Below are positions 1-8,689 of a stretch of DNA of 64,000 nucleotides, piece by piece. The DNA comes from Bin87 sp965204905 (GTDB taxonomy: Bacteria; Chloroflexota; Dehalococcoidia; Lucifugimonadales; UBA3495). The DNA is taken from assembly GCA_965204905.1 (NCBI GenBank), contig OZ242042.1:1674001-1738000 (forward strand), in the 5' to 3' direction. The position numbers were made by a program, and so were the translations under genes. Every line of letters starts with the position of its first letter. Positions within the stretch are counted from its first letter, which is position 1. The notes beneath the pieces are model-generated. The model was not told the DNA's origin. It was given only the letters and a program-made list of their open reading frames with translations, and searched no databases.

Positions 1-326
1 CCGTATCGGGCATCTCTGATGCTGTATAATGCGCTCGGTTGAAAATGGACGAGCGAAGGACAATTATTCGTTCCGAAATTTTATCTTACATCGAAACATT
101 TGGCAACGCTAAATGCCGGAACACTTTGAAAGGATTTCCCATTCATACTAACCCTTCCCACCAGGGAGAGGAAGTTTTGGATACTTTCTAAAATATGTAC
201 CATTTGGCCTGCGTTGCAAATTGTCCAGTTTTCGAAAAAGAGTGATGTTAGTTGAGAATCTTTGGACAAGACTATGGTCTGTTCAAGGGATGTCGCGACG
301 TTCCGGCATAGCCGTTAGGAGTTAAT
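1..326. other. left-edge intergenic stretch, no credible gene
   Basis: No convincing gene is visible here. The stretch is clearly more AT-rich than the rest of the window. It contains a decayed copy (about 150-173) of the CCCTCTCCC...GGGAGAGGG hairpin repeat seen elsewhere. A TATAAT-like hexamer lies at 25-30, but there is no room for a -35 box within the window. A Shine-Dalgarno AGGAG at 317-321 belongs to the next gene. The 62-codon minus-strand ORF at 81-269 has no recognisable motif and includes the repeat remnant, so it was not called. Confidence 0.6.
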
Positions 327-3300
327 GTGACCGCCGCCGTACAATTGGAAATACATGACCTGCACGACACTGGCGAAATAACGGTTAGCCTAGCCGAATC
401 GGGAGAGGTTCGGAGGAACGCCGCGTCGGTGGAGTTCGCGCTGGCGTTGGCCGATGAGGAACGGGCGACGCTGGATCGCTACCACAGCGAGCACGTGAAA
501 CCCACGATTGGCGCGGCAGCGAGGGTGGAGGCGGTGGAAGGGGTGATGCGCAACCTGGGTCGGCTGCTGTTTGAGACCGCGTTCCCTACCGGCAGCCAGG
601 CGCGCGGATTCCTGGACGAGGTGATGGCGAGGGAGGATCGGGGGGAGTTGGTCATCATATCCGGCAGGCCGGAGTTTTTGTCATTGCCGTGGGAATTGAT
701 GAATGATCCGCAGTTGGGCTACTTCATCAACGGATTGACCGGCGTAGCGCGACAGGCTTCGGTGGACGTATCAGTGGGGGACACCACAGAGCGGGTGGAC
801 GAAGCCTTGCACGTGCTGATGCTGTCGGCCACTCCGCTGGATGGGACGCCGCCGGGTCAGGGACCGCTGGTTGATCGAAACACGGTAGCGGGTGCGAGCC
901 TGGCAACGGCGACCGTGGCGGCCTTAGAGGGCCTGAACACGGAGGCGTCGCTGGACAATCCGAGGCCGGCGACTTTTGAGGCGTTGCAGGGCTTGCTGGA
1001 ACGGAACCCTAACCACTATCACATCGCGCACCTGGACGGCGTTACGCTGGACCCGGTGGGCAACCTGCTGCTGGAGGACGCAACGGGAGGTCGGGATTCC
1101 GTGGCGCCGGAACGGTTGGGCGCGGTTTTGGCCGGCGGTGGAGTGAACGTCGCGCTACTGACTGCCGGAGCGCAGAACGAAAATATCAGCATGGCGAGCT
1201 GGTCGGCGGCCGCGATGGAGATTGCGGGGGCCGGCGTGGCGCAAGTGGCGATGTTGCCGGCGCCGTTGCATCCCGACGCAGCGGAAGGGGCCATGCGAGC
1301 GTTTTACACGCGGCTGGCGCAGGGGAACACGGTGGCGACGGCGGTATCGTCGATACGGCGCGGTTTGATGGATACGCCGGAGCGGGTTTCCGTGTACGGC
1401 AAGCGGGTGTGGTGGGACTGGCAGTTGCCGGCGGTGTACCAATCGCGGGAATTCGTGCCGCCCGTTATCGCGCAGCATCAACCGGACCCGCTGGCTCCGC
1501 CGGTGATCCATCCTGAAGAGGCCCCGACCGACGACTTGCAGATTCCGGTGCAGGGGCAACATGGGTTGGTGGGCAGGCAGGCCGAGATGCGGCAACTGGA
1601 ACGGGTTTTGCAGGCCAACTCGGTGGTTTTGCTGTCGGGCGATACCGGCGCGGGCAAGACGGAACTGGCGCTGGGATTGTGTCGCTGGTTTTTGAAGCCG
1701 GCACGGGTGGCGTACCCGGGCGGCGTGTTTTACACGGCGTTTGAGGCGTCTCAGCCGGCGGGGATCGAGCGGGTGGTGCATGAGATCGGGACGGCGGTGG
1801 CGGGACTGGATTTCGCCGATATGCGGGCGGACCAGCAGCGGCAGTGGGTGCTGGCGTATCTACAGCAGAACCCTTCGTTGCTGGTTTGGGACAACGTGGA
1901 GAACGTGGCGGGGTTCCCGGAGGGGAACGCCGGTTTGCTGAACGATGATGAGTTGCCGGGATTGGCCGCGTTCCTGGGCGAAGCTACGACAGGACCGGTG
2001 GGCACAGCGGCGTTGCTGTTGAGTAGGAGCGAGAGTGAGAACTGGCTGACGATGCCGTATGCGTCGCTGACGCTGGAGGGATTGACGGATTCGGACAGGT
2101 TGGCGCTGGCGGCGACGTTGATGGACAAGGCGGAAGTGCCGGCGACGCGGGCGGGCGCGGACTTCGGCGAGTTGCTGGATATGCTGGCCGGGCATCCGCT
2201 GGCGATGCAGATCGCCATCCCGCCGGTGAAGGACGTGCCGGCGACGGTAGTATCGGCTGAATTGCAGCGGTTGATGGACGAGCAGCCGGACGGAGGCGAG
2301 GCCGGACGAAGCGCGGTACTGACGGCGGCGATGGAGTATTCGTTCTCGCGGATGTCGCGGCGGAACCGGACGCATCTGCCGTTCCTGGCGTTGTTCCAGC
2401 GGCGGGTGATGCTGGACGTGCTGTCGCACATCACTGAAGAGCGGTCATACTCGCAGGTGATGGGGGACGATTTGGCGTCGGGGGCGTCGCGGTCGCTGCT
2501 GACGCCGGACGGCGGTTTGCAGTCGTCGGGACGGTCGTATGCCTCTTGCAGGACGCTGTTGCGGCAAGCGCAGTCGGCGGGGTTCCTGGAGCCGATTTCG
2601 CCGAGCGTTTATCAGATCAACCCGGCGATGCCGTGGTTCCTGGGGCGCAAGCTGGGCGGGCAGGTGGCCGGCAACGGGATTCGGGGCTTGGAGCAAGAAT
2701 TCGTGCGGGTGTATGCCGACACCGCGGACTACTTTATGGAAAGCCTGTACGAGAACCAGGATACGGGTACCACTGCCGTGCTGGCTGAGGAGGGGAATTT
2801 GACGCAGGCGCTGGGCCTCGCGCTGGAATACCGGCAATGGGATAACGCGCAACTCTTGATTCAGCCGCTGGCGCAGGTCTATCGGATGCAGAAACGGTTC
2901 CCGGAGTTGCGGCGGCTGCGGGGGCAGTTGCTGGACGTTATCGGGCACACGGCGGCGGAAGCGGAGGGGAACGGCGCGGTTGAGTTCTGGCAGTATCTGC
3001 TGGGCACGGACGCCATGGAGTCGGTCGAGATCATGGACCTGGACCGGGCCGAAGGGTTCAACGAGCAGTTGCTGGCGTATCTGCTGGAACAGCCGGGCGG
3101 CGACACCGACGAGCGGACGGCGGCGGTGTATCACCAGAACGGCTTGATCGCGAGCCGGCGGGGACAGTACGAAGCGGCGTCGGAGTGGCTGGAGAGGGGG
3201 TTAGAGATTATCGACGGCGGGGAGGACCAGGAATCCATCGCTGACGCCTGTTTCGCCATCGGGCAGGTGCGGCACCACCAGCGGCAATATGGCGCTGCGA

Positions 3301-4088
3301 AAGAGTGGTACATGAGGTCGCTGGACATTCACCAACGGCTGCCGGACTACGAGGAGATGGTGAACGACTTCCGGGCGCTGGGTTCGGCATGCCACATGCG
3401 GTTTGAGTACGACGAGGCGCGGAGTTGGTACCACCGGGCGCGGGAGATGGTGGAGGAGAACCGGGACGAAGAAACTGCGATTTACATCTTCCACGCGCTG
3501 GGAACGGTAGATCACTCAGAATACCTGTTTGAGGAAGCGCAGTCGTGGTACCAGCAGGCGTTGGGGTTGTGCGACCGGATGGGGATGACTGAGCAGATGA
3601 TTGTGGAATTCCATCACTTAGGGACGCTGGCGCAGGCGCGGGGGATACCCGACGAGGCGGAGGAGTGGCTGACCATCGCCATGGAGTACCGGGAGCGGAT
3701 GGGAGACGTGCGCGGCGTCGGGATTGAAGCGCGTCAACTGGGCGTGGTGTTCCATGAGGCGGGCGACCTGGACAAGGCATACCAGTGGTACGACCAAGCC
3801 CGGGAGGCGTTTGAGAACTCGCGGGACGTGCTTCGGGCGGCGCGCACCTACGGGCAGCTGGGGATGGTGGAGGAAGAACGGGGGAACCTGCCGGACGCGC
3901 TGGAATGGGTGGCGCGCACGTACCAGCTGGTGAATCAATACCAGTTGCCGATGCTGGTGCAGGTGAAAGCGCACCTGGCGCGACTCCGCGACGCGATGGG
4001 CGAGGATACGTTCCGGCAGTGGTGGCGGGACAACACGGGAGCGGAGGCGCCGGAGGACCTGGACGTGGATGCGAGCGAGATTTTGTGA
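327..4088 (+). CDS. STAND-type protein: CHAT-like (degenerate) + NB-ARC NTPase + TPR repeats
   Basis: This 1253-aa protein has three parts. Residues about 105-375 look like a CHAT caspase-like domain: LSLPWELM at 118-125, the His-region strand around 231-240, and a core strand with a conserved FYTRLAQG helix at 326-333. Residues about 412-640 form an NB-ARC/STAND NTPase with Walker A GDTGAGKT (438-445), Walker B SLLVWDN (517-523) and a GHPLAMQ motif (622-628). The C-terminal third is TPR-like, with many Y/W-containing helical pairs. The GTG start has AGGAG five bases upstream. STAND proteins usually sense a ligand through the repeats and switch through the NTPase to an effector. In this copy the CHAT His and Cys positions are V239 and G281, so proteolysis is doubtful. 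It could work in signalling, defence or cell death. There is no partner gene beside it. Confidence 0.85.
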   Translation: MTAAVQLEIHDLHDTGEITVSLAESGEVRRNAASVEFALALADEERATLDRYHSEHVKPTIGAAARVEAVEGVMRNLGRLLFETAFPTGSQARGFLDEVMAREDRGELVIISGRPEFLSLPWELMNDPQLGYFINGLTGVARQASVDVSVGDTTERVDEALHVLMLSATPLDGTPPGQGPLVDRNTVAGASLATATVAALEGLNTEASLDNPRPATFEALQGLLERNPNHYHIAHLDGVTLDPVGNLLLEDATGGRDSVAPERLGAVLAGGGVNVALLTAGAQNENISMASWSAAAMEIAGAGVAQVAMLPAPLHPDAAEGAMRAFYTRLAQGNTVATAVSSIRRGLMDTPERVSVYGKRVWWDWQLPAVYQSREFVPPVIAQHQPDPLAPPVIHPEEAPTDDLQIPVQGQHGLVGRQAEMRQLERVLQANSVVLLSGDTGAGKTELALGLCRWFLKPARVAYPGGVFYTAFEASQPAGIERVVHEIGTAVAGLDFADMRADQQRQWVLAYLQQNPSLLVWDNVENVAGFPEGNAGLLNDDELPGLAAFLGEATTGPVGTAALLLSRSESENWLTMPYASLTLEGLTDSDRLALAATLMDKAEVPATRAGADFGELLDMLAGHPLAMQIAIPPVKDVPATVVSAELQRLMDEQPDGGEAGRSAVLTAAMEYSFSRMSRRNRTHLPFLALFQRRVMLDVLSHITEERSYSQVMGDDLASGASRSLLTPDGGLQSSGRSYASCRTLLRQAQSAGFLEPISPSVYQINPAMPWFLGRKLGGQVAGNGIRGLEQEFVRVYADTADYFMESLYENQDTGTTAVLAEEGNLTQALGLALEYRQWDNAQLLIQPLAQVYRMQKRFPELRRLRGQLLDVIGHTAAEAEGNGAVEFWQYLLGTDAMESVEIMDLDRAEGFNEQLLAYLLEQPGGDTDERTAAVYHQNGLIASRRGQYEAASEWLERGLEIIDGGEDQESIADACFAIGQVRHHQRQYGAAKEWYMRSLDIHQRLPDYEEMVNDFRALGSACHMRFEYDEARSWYHRAREMVEENRDEETAIYIFHALGTVDHSEYLFEEAQSWYQQALGLCDRMGMTEQMIVEFHHLGTLAQARGIPDEAEEWLTIAMEYRERMGDVRGVGIEARQLGVVFHEAGDLDKAYQWYDQAREAFENSRDVLRAARTYGQLGMVEEERGNLPDALEWVARTYQLVNQYQLPMLVQVKAHLARLRDAMGEDTFRQWWRDNTGAEAPEDLDVDASEIL

Positions 4089-4117
4089 GTGCGCGTTTTG
4101 CGTGGATGAACGGGCTT

Positions 4118-4147
4118 CTGGATTCCCGCTTTCGCGGGAATGACGGG
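4118..4147. repeat. interspersed palindromic repeat, family A
   Basis: The core is TTCCCGC-TTTC-GCGGGAA followed by TGACGGG. Near-identical copies occur at 10088-10117 and 61752-61781, and diverged ones at 28834-28861, 52820-52846 and 50747-50775. A fragment lies at about 19198-19216. All full copies lie outside conserved coding sequence. Confidence 0.85.
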
Positions 4148-4167
4148 GTAGTAAGAGGTGAACTGAG

Positions 4168-6159
4168 ATGGCGCTGACGAAATTGGAAATCAGGACGCGG
4201 AAGCCGTTTGCCAATGGAGAATCGTTTGGGGACGTGGGACGGTACGAGTGGATTGACGGGGTGGCGCATTTTGCGGTTGATCCGGGTCATGCTGACAACG
4301 GGGTGATCGCGGACATCGGGTTGGCTCCGCGAAACGGCGCCGAGGTGGTGGAGTTTTCCGCCGACTTTCGTATCGTGAAGCCGGTGGATAACGACCATGG
4401 CAACGGCCGGCTGCTGCTGGACGTGGTGAACCGGGGCAAGGAGCTGGCGTTGAAGAACATCAACAGCGCGCCGGACGGGCCTCCGGACGCCGACCCGCAC
4501 GCCGGCAACGGGTTTATGATGCGGAACGGCTACAGCCTGGTGTGGTGCGGTTGGCAACACGACGTGCCGGACGCGCCGGGGCTGTTCCGGTGCAACGTGC
4601 CCAACGCGCAGAACGCCGACGGGTCGCCGGTATCGGGTCGAATCGTGGTGTCGTTCCAGCCGATTGCGAACACCGACACGCAGTTTCTATCGGACCGAGA
4701 GCACCGCCCGTATCCGACGAACCACCTGGAAAGCTGGGATTCCGTGTTGACGGTGCAGGAGCACGAGGATGGCGAGGAAACGGTGATTCCGCGGGAGAGG
4801 TGGGCGTTTGCGCGGATGGTGGACGGCCGGCGAGTGCCCGACGCGGCGCACATCACCATGGACGGTGGGTTTGAGGCCGGCAAGGTGTACCGGGTGCTGT
4901 ACGAGACCTCGCACGCGCCGTTGGTGGGTTTGGGGTTGTTGGCGACGCGGGACATCGCGGCATGGTTGCGGTACGGCACGGTTGACGCCGACGGCACGAC
5001 GAATCCGCTGGCGGGCGCGATTGGGCGGGCCTACGCATACGGGCGCAGCCAGAGCGGGCGATTCCTGCGTCAGATGCTGTACTTGGGACTCAACCGGGAC
5101 GAGTCGGGGCAGATCGTGTTCGACGGGATGCTGCCCAACGTGGCCGGCGGCAAGATGGGGGAGTTCAACGTGCGGTTCGGCCAGCCGTCGAGCCTGTCCA
5201 ACCGGAGCGTCAACAACCTGCCGCCGTTCTTGGATCTGGAGGCCGATGGATCGGACGGAATACTTGCCGAGGTAACGCGGCGTGGGGTTGCTCCCAAGGT
5301 GATCTACACCAACACGTCATCGGAATACTGGGGTGGGCACGGAGCGCTGGCGCACATGACGCCGGACGGCAAGGCGGACGTTGCGTTGCCGGACAACGTA
5401 AGGTCGTGGCTGTTCTGTGGGACGCAGCACGCGCCAGCGAACCTGCCGATTTCCGATACCAACTCCGACACCGGAGCGCGAGGAACGCAGGCGTTGAACT
5501 ACGTTGACTACCGGCCGTTGATGCGGGCCGCGCTGTACCATCTTGACCGGTGGGTTACCCATAACGAGGATCCACCGGCTAATGGGTATCCCAATCGTGC
5601 GGATGGGAGCGTTGTTGACGCGAATGAGTTGGCTGAATGGTTCGGTTCGCTGCCTAGCGTGGAGTTTCCGAGGCATCACAAGGTGATCCGCCGGCTTGAC
5701 TTTGGGCCGGACCGGGTGGTTCCGACGGTGATGCCGCCGGCGGTGGGAGACGAGTATCCGATGCTGATGTCAGCGGTGGACGCGGACGGGAACGAGGTTG
5801 GGGGCATACGGCTGCCGGCGATAGAAGTTCCGCTGGCGACTTATGCCGGCTGGAACGTGCGGCATTTGGACATTGGAGGCGAGGGGCAAGTGCTCTCGCC
5901 CGGTGGAACTGTGGTGGGCTGCGCAATTCCGTTCGCCGTAACACGGGAGGAGCGGCTGGCGTCGGGGGATCCGAGGGCATCGATCGAGGAACGGTATGGG
6001 TCGCGGGAGGAATACGTCGAAAGGGTGCGAGCGTGCGTGGAGTCGCTGGTTGAAGCGGGGTACGTGCTGGCGGAGGACGTGGACGTGCTGGTGGCGCAGG
6101 GCGGCGAGGTGTACGACGCCATCGTGCGGGTGCCGGTAGCGGTGGCGGCGGATGATTAG
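4168..6159 (+). CDS. alpha/beta hydrolase domain protein (Abhydrolase_10-like)
   Basis: This 663-aa protein matches the large Abhydrolase_10 type known from many environmental bacteria. The N-terminal beta-rich part has the family's VVNRGK segment (about 90-95). The nucleophile elbow reads YGRSQSGR, with the Ser in GRSQSG at about residues 292-299. A late part carries the conserved YTNTSSEYWG segment. The substrate is unknown; members are annotated as hydrolases or esterases. There is no signal peptide, so it is probably cytoplasmic. The ATG has an upstream AGGTG and lies 79 bp after the STAND gene, with a family A repeat between them. The two genes probably do not form a functional unit. Confidence 0.8.
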   Translation: MALTKLEIRTRKPFANGESFGDVGRYEWIDGVAHFAVDPGHADNGVIADIGLAPRNGAEVVEFSADFRIVKPVDNDHGNGRLLLDVVNRGKELALKNINSAPDGPPDADPHAGNGFMMRNGYSLVWCGWQHDVPDAPGLFRCNVPNAQNADGSPVSGRIVVSFQPIANTDTQFLSDREHRPYPTNHLESWDSVLTVQEHEDGEETVIPRERWAFARMVDGRRVPDAAHITMDGGFEAGKVYRVLYETSHAPLVGLGLLATRDIAAWLRYGTVDADGTTNPLAGAIGRAYAYGRSQSGRFLRQMLYLGLNRDESGQIVFDGMLPNVAGGKMGEFNVRFGQPSSLSNRSVNNLPPFLDLEADGSDGILAEVTRRGVAPKVIYTNTSSEYWGGHGALAHMTPDGKADVALPDNVRSWLFCGTQHAPANLPISDTNSDTGARGTQALNYVDYRPLMRAALYHLDRWVTHNEDPPANGYPNRADGSVVDANELAEWFGSLPSVEFPRHHKVIRRLDFGPDRVVPTVMPPAVGDEYPMLMSAVDADGNEVGGIRLPAIEVPLATYAGWNVRHLDIGGEGQVLSPGGTVVGCAIPFAVTREERLASGDPRASIEERYGSREEYVERVRACVESLVEAGYVLAEDVDVLVAQGGEVYDAIVRVPVAVAADD

Positions 6160-6200
6160 CGCGTCCTTTCGTTTTGAATAGAGCAGGAGGAACGAAACTG

Positions 6201-6701
6201 ATGTCAATGAGGAGTGTTGCGCGTGCCGTCAGGCAAGTCCGTGCACAGTTAGAGGATTATCCAACATCCGACTACTGGTACAACGAAGCGACTACCCGTC
6301 TCACGCTCATCGATCCGATGATCAAGTCGCTCGGTTGGGATCTGTACGACTTGTACCAGTGTGGATACGAAATCGACCCGAAAGGTGAAGAGTGGGGCAA
6401 AAAACCGGCTGATTACGTTCTGGGGGCTCCCAGCGGGAGGTCGGTCGTTGTAATTGAAGCAAAGAGCTTAAACTCCGCTTTACGTACAGCAGACCAAGAA
6501 CAGTTGGCCGGATATATCGACGGGCTGCCTTCAGGATACGCGGCCCTAACCAACGGCGATGTTTGGAAAGTCTACAATCTGCGCAAACATGGGGATTTCG
6601 CAGATAAATTAGAAAGTGAGGTTTCTGTTTTTTCGGACGCCATCCAGGCAACGGCCCGCACCCTTCACGAATTATTGGGTGCGCAGAAATGGTGGACATG
6701 A
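6201..6701 (+). CDS. PD-(D/E)XK nuclease-like protein (HsdR N-terminal type)
   Basis: This 166-aa protein resembles the stand-alone domain related to the N-terminus of type I restriction subunit HsdR. Visible signatures are the helix with LIDPMIKSLGWD, the PADYVL strand supplying Asp, and VVVIEAKSL supplying the E-x-K of the PD-(D/E)XK site. The C-terminal segment GYAALTNGDVWKVYNL is also typical of the family. The start is placed at the ATG with AGGAGG ten bases upstream; an earlier in-frame TTG lacks such a site. No methyltransferase or specificity subunit is nearby, so a classical restriction system is unlikely. It overlaps the antitoxin gene that follows and could be co-transcribed with that module. 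Confidence 0.75.
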   Translation: MSMRSVARAVRQVRAQLEDYPTSDYWYNEATTRLTLIDPMIKSLGWDLYDLYQCGYEIDPKGEEWGKKPADYVLGAPSGRSVVVIEAKSLNSALRTADQEQLAGYIDGLPSGYAALTNGDVWKVYNLRKHGDFADKLESEVSVFSDAIQATARTLHELLGAQKWWT

Positions 6702-7261
6702 TGGACGAACTGCACAAAAAGCAGCCTTCTTCCCACGCGCTAGAGATTGACGAGTTCAAGAAGCAGTCCTTGGATCTGATTGCCGAGGTCGCTGAGCGCG
6801 GGGGGAGCGTCGTGATTTTTGACGGTGACGAGCCGGTGGCGGAGGTGGTTCGCTACGTGGAAAGACCCAGTCCAGCCTACGGCAGTCTCAAAGGCAAAGT
6901 ACAAATTCTGGGCGACATTGAGGGGCCGATGCCCGTCGAGTGGTACACGCACCCGGACGTTCAGACGGATGAGGATTGGGACATCTCCGGGCCGATGCCG
7001 GCATCTTGGTTTGTTAACCCGAATGAGGGCAAGCCACTGGAGCCTCGGAAGCCCCATAAAGTTGACGTATCAACTTTGCACCGGCACAAATTCCTAACGG
7101 TTGATACCGGGGAATTCGTAGCGCAACTAGAGGAAATCATCGCCGCCGTCTCCGAAAGCAAAGACGGCAAAGTGGTAGTCTTTGACGACGAAAAACCTCT
7201 AGTTCAGATAACGCGGCACGAGGAACGATCCGACAAAGGCTTGGGATCTCTAGCTGGGTAG
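6689..7261 (+). CDS. double Phd/YefM-like antitoxin
   Basis: This 190-aa protein is about twice the usual Phd antitoxin length. Residues about 18-58 form one Phd-like fold ending in the strand VVIFDGDEPVAEVV. A second related unit lies at about 136-176, with VVVFDDEKPLVQI. Between them are two copies of a D-I-x-G-P-M-P-x-x-W...P motif (76-89 and 98-111). This region corresponds to the toxin-binding tail of Phd proteins, recognisable from GSLKGKVQILGDI just before it. The protein probably neutralises the PIN toxin encoded 10 bp downstream and autorepresses the operon. An alternative ATG at 6698 would give a classic ATGA overlap with the nuclease gene. Confidence 0.75.
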   Translation: MVDMMDELHKKQPSSHALEIDEFKKQSLDLIAEVAERGGSVVIFDGDEPVAEVVRYVERPSPAYGSLKGKVQILGDIEGPMPVEWYTHPDVQTDEDWDISGPMPASWFVNPNEGKPLEPRKPHKVDVSTLHRHKFLTVDTGEFVAQLEEIIAAVSESKDGKVVVFDDEKPLVQITRHEERSDKGLGSLAG

Positions 7262-7271
7262 GTGGGCGTCG

Positions 7272-7670
7272 TTGACAATCGGAGACACCCAAGCCCTGAT
7301 CTGGTATGTTTCTGCCAACGCTCGGCTTGGTCAAAGAGCGCGCAACGCTATGCACGAAGCGATCCTTGAAAACGATGCTGCGTTTTCTGCCATCTCAATC
7401 TGGGAAATCGGTATGTTGCAGCAGAAAGGACGACTCGGCAATGCTATGAACGCTATGCAATGGTATGAACGGCTGCTGGCTGAAGGGTTCAATGAACTCC
7501 CCGTTACCAGTACCATCGCCGCCCGCGCTGGTGACCTACAAGATATGCACGGTGATCCTGCCGACCGCATAGTTGTGGCCACCGCCCTGGGAGGACACCT
7601 GCTAATCACCAGCGACGGGCCTATTCTGGACTGGCCTCACCAGCTTGACCGCTTTGATGCTCGACGCTAG
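7272..7670 (+). CDS. PIN-domain toxin (VapC-like)
   Basis: This 132-aa PIN-domain ribonuclease has the acidic residues expected of the family: Asp in IGDTQALIW near the N-terminus, Glu in ISIWEIGML, Asp in GDPADRIVVATAL and the late LITSDGPIL. The usual DTHAL motif reads DTQAL. PIN toxins cleave tRNA or rRNA and are held inactive by a cognate antitoxin; the upstream Phd-like gene is the obvious partner. The only start that keeps the first Asp is the TTG at 7272, so translation may be weak or coupled to the antitoxin. Confidence 0.85.
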   Translation: MTIGDTQALIWYVSANARLGQRARNAMHEAILENDAAFSAISIWEIGMLQQKGRLGNAMNAMQWYERLLAEGFNELPVTSTIAARAGDLQDMHGDPADRIVVATALGGHLLITSDGPILDWPHQLDRFDARR

Positions 7671-7695
7671 TTCAATCCGAAAAGGAGCAATCGTT

Positions 7696-8538
7696 ATGTC
7701 TGTTGGAACTTCGATACCTTTGCCCGCTTATACGCTGGATCCGGCGTTTATGGCGCGGACGGCTGAGAGTTTGGGGTTTGAATCGATCTGGTATGCGGAG
7801 CATCCGATTCTGCCGGTGCAGAGCGCGAGCCAGTTTCCTTCGGGCGGCGAGATTCCGTGGACGTATGCCCACTTTGCCGACCCGTACATCGCTTTGGCGC
7901 GGGCGTCCGGGGCGACCAGCACCATCAAACTGGGCACCGGGATTACGCTGGTTCCGGAGCGCAACCCGCTGATGCTCGCCAAGGAGATCGCCACGCTGGA
8001 CCGGATCAGCGGCGGCCGGTTCATGTTCGGCATTGGGGCCGGCTGGAATCGGGAGGAAACGGAGATTTTCGGAGGCGACTTCGATCATCGCTGGACGCAA
8101 ACGCGGGAAGCCGTGGACGTGATGAAGGAACTGTGGACCAAGGACGAGGCAGAGTTTCATGGCACGTACTACGATTTTCCGGCGGTGAAGTGCAACCCGA
8201 AACCCATCCAGCAGCCGCACCCGCCGGTGATCCTGGGCGGACTGGCGCGGCGAGTGCTGCAACGAGTTGCCACCTGGGGCGACGGTTGGCTGCCCAACCG
8301 GATCACGCCGCAGGAGGTTGAGGCGAGCCGCGCCCGGCTGGACGAATTGGCGACGGCGCGGGGGCGAGACCCGAAGTCGCTGAGCATCTCGATTTATGGG
8401 CAGGCTCCGGACGGGCAGTTGGTGCAGGACTTCCTGAATGCCGGCGCGGATCGCGTGGTGGTGCGCCCGGAGCATTGCGACACCGAGGAAGAGATGGCGG
8501 CGCAGATGGAGCGGATTGCGGAGGCGGTGATCAAATAA
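7696..8538 (+). CDS. LLM-class flavin (F420/FMN)-dependent oxidoreductase
   Basis: This 280-aa luciferase-like monooxygenase family protein has the family segments SIWYAEHP, IKLGTGITLVPERNP, the conserved DRISGGRFMFGIGAGWN, and HPPVILGG before the C-terminal part. Proteins with this pattern are usually annotated as F420-dependent (TIGR03619-like) reductases; the cofactor cannot be settled from sequence alone. The start is the ATG preceded by AAAGGAGC. It follows the PIN toxin by 25 bp but is functionally unrelated. The substrate is unknown. Confidence 0.85.
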   Translation: MSVGTSIPLPAYTLDPAFMARTAESLGFESIWYAEHPILPVQSASQFPSGGEIPWTYAHFADPYIALARASGATSTIKLGTGITLVPERNPLMLAKEIATLDRISGGRFMFGIGAGWNREETEIFGGDFDHRWTQTREAVDVMKELWTKDEAEFHGTYYDFPAVKCNPKPIQQPHPPVILGGLARRVLQRVATWGDGWLPNRITPQEVEASRARLDELATARGRDPKSLSISIYGQAPDGQLVQDFLNAGADRVVVRPEHCDTEEEMAAQMERIAEAVIK

Positions 8539-8545
8539 CCAAGCG

Positions 8546-8573
8546 GGATTGCCGCGCTGCGCTCGCAATGACA
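8546..8573. repeat. interspersed repeat, family D
   Basis: The sequence is GATTGCC...GCTCGCAATGACA, an imperfect hairpin with ATTGC/GCAAT ends. Other copies lie at 13535-13563, 53415-53443 and 62478-62506. Confidence 0.8.
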
Positions 8574-8590
8574 AGAACAAACGAGTGATT

Positions 8591-8664
8591 GCGGGGCGAA
8601 TGACTATTTGCCCCGACGGGTTGCAGGTACAATGGAGGGACAACCACAAGGGTTGCCCCTACGT
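8591..8664. repeat. two adjacent family C hairpin repeats
   Basis: Two imperfect inverted repeats lie side by side. The first (8592-8615) pairs CGGGGCGAAT with ATTTGCCCCG. The second (about 8637-8662) pairs AGGGACAACC with GGTTGCCCCT. They belong to the family with perfect copies at 46309-46336 and 63337-63364. They sit just upstream of the MmgE/PrpD gene's ribosome-binding site. Confidence 0.65.
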
Positions 8665-8689
8665 TATCCGGAAGAGAGAAGGAAGACTT

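Noticed and set aside
81..269. 62-codon minus-strand ORF
   Set aside because: No motif, no clear ribosome-binding site, and it includes a decayed copy of repeat family B in an AT-rich edge region.
3208..4560. 450-codon minus-strand frame opposite the STAND gene
   Set aside because: Antisense shadow in GC-rich DNA; rich in Pro/Arg with no domain, and it also crosses the family A repeat.
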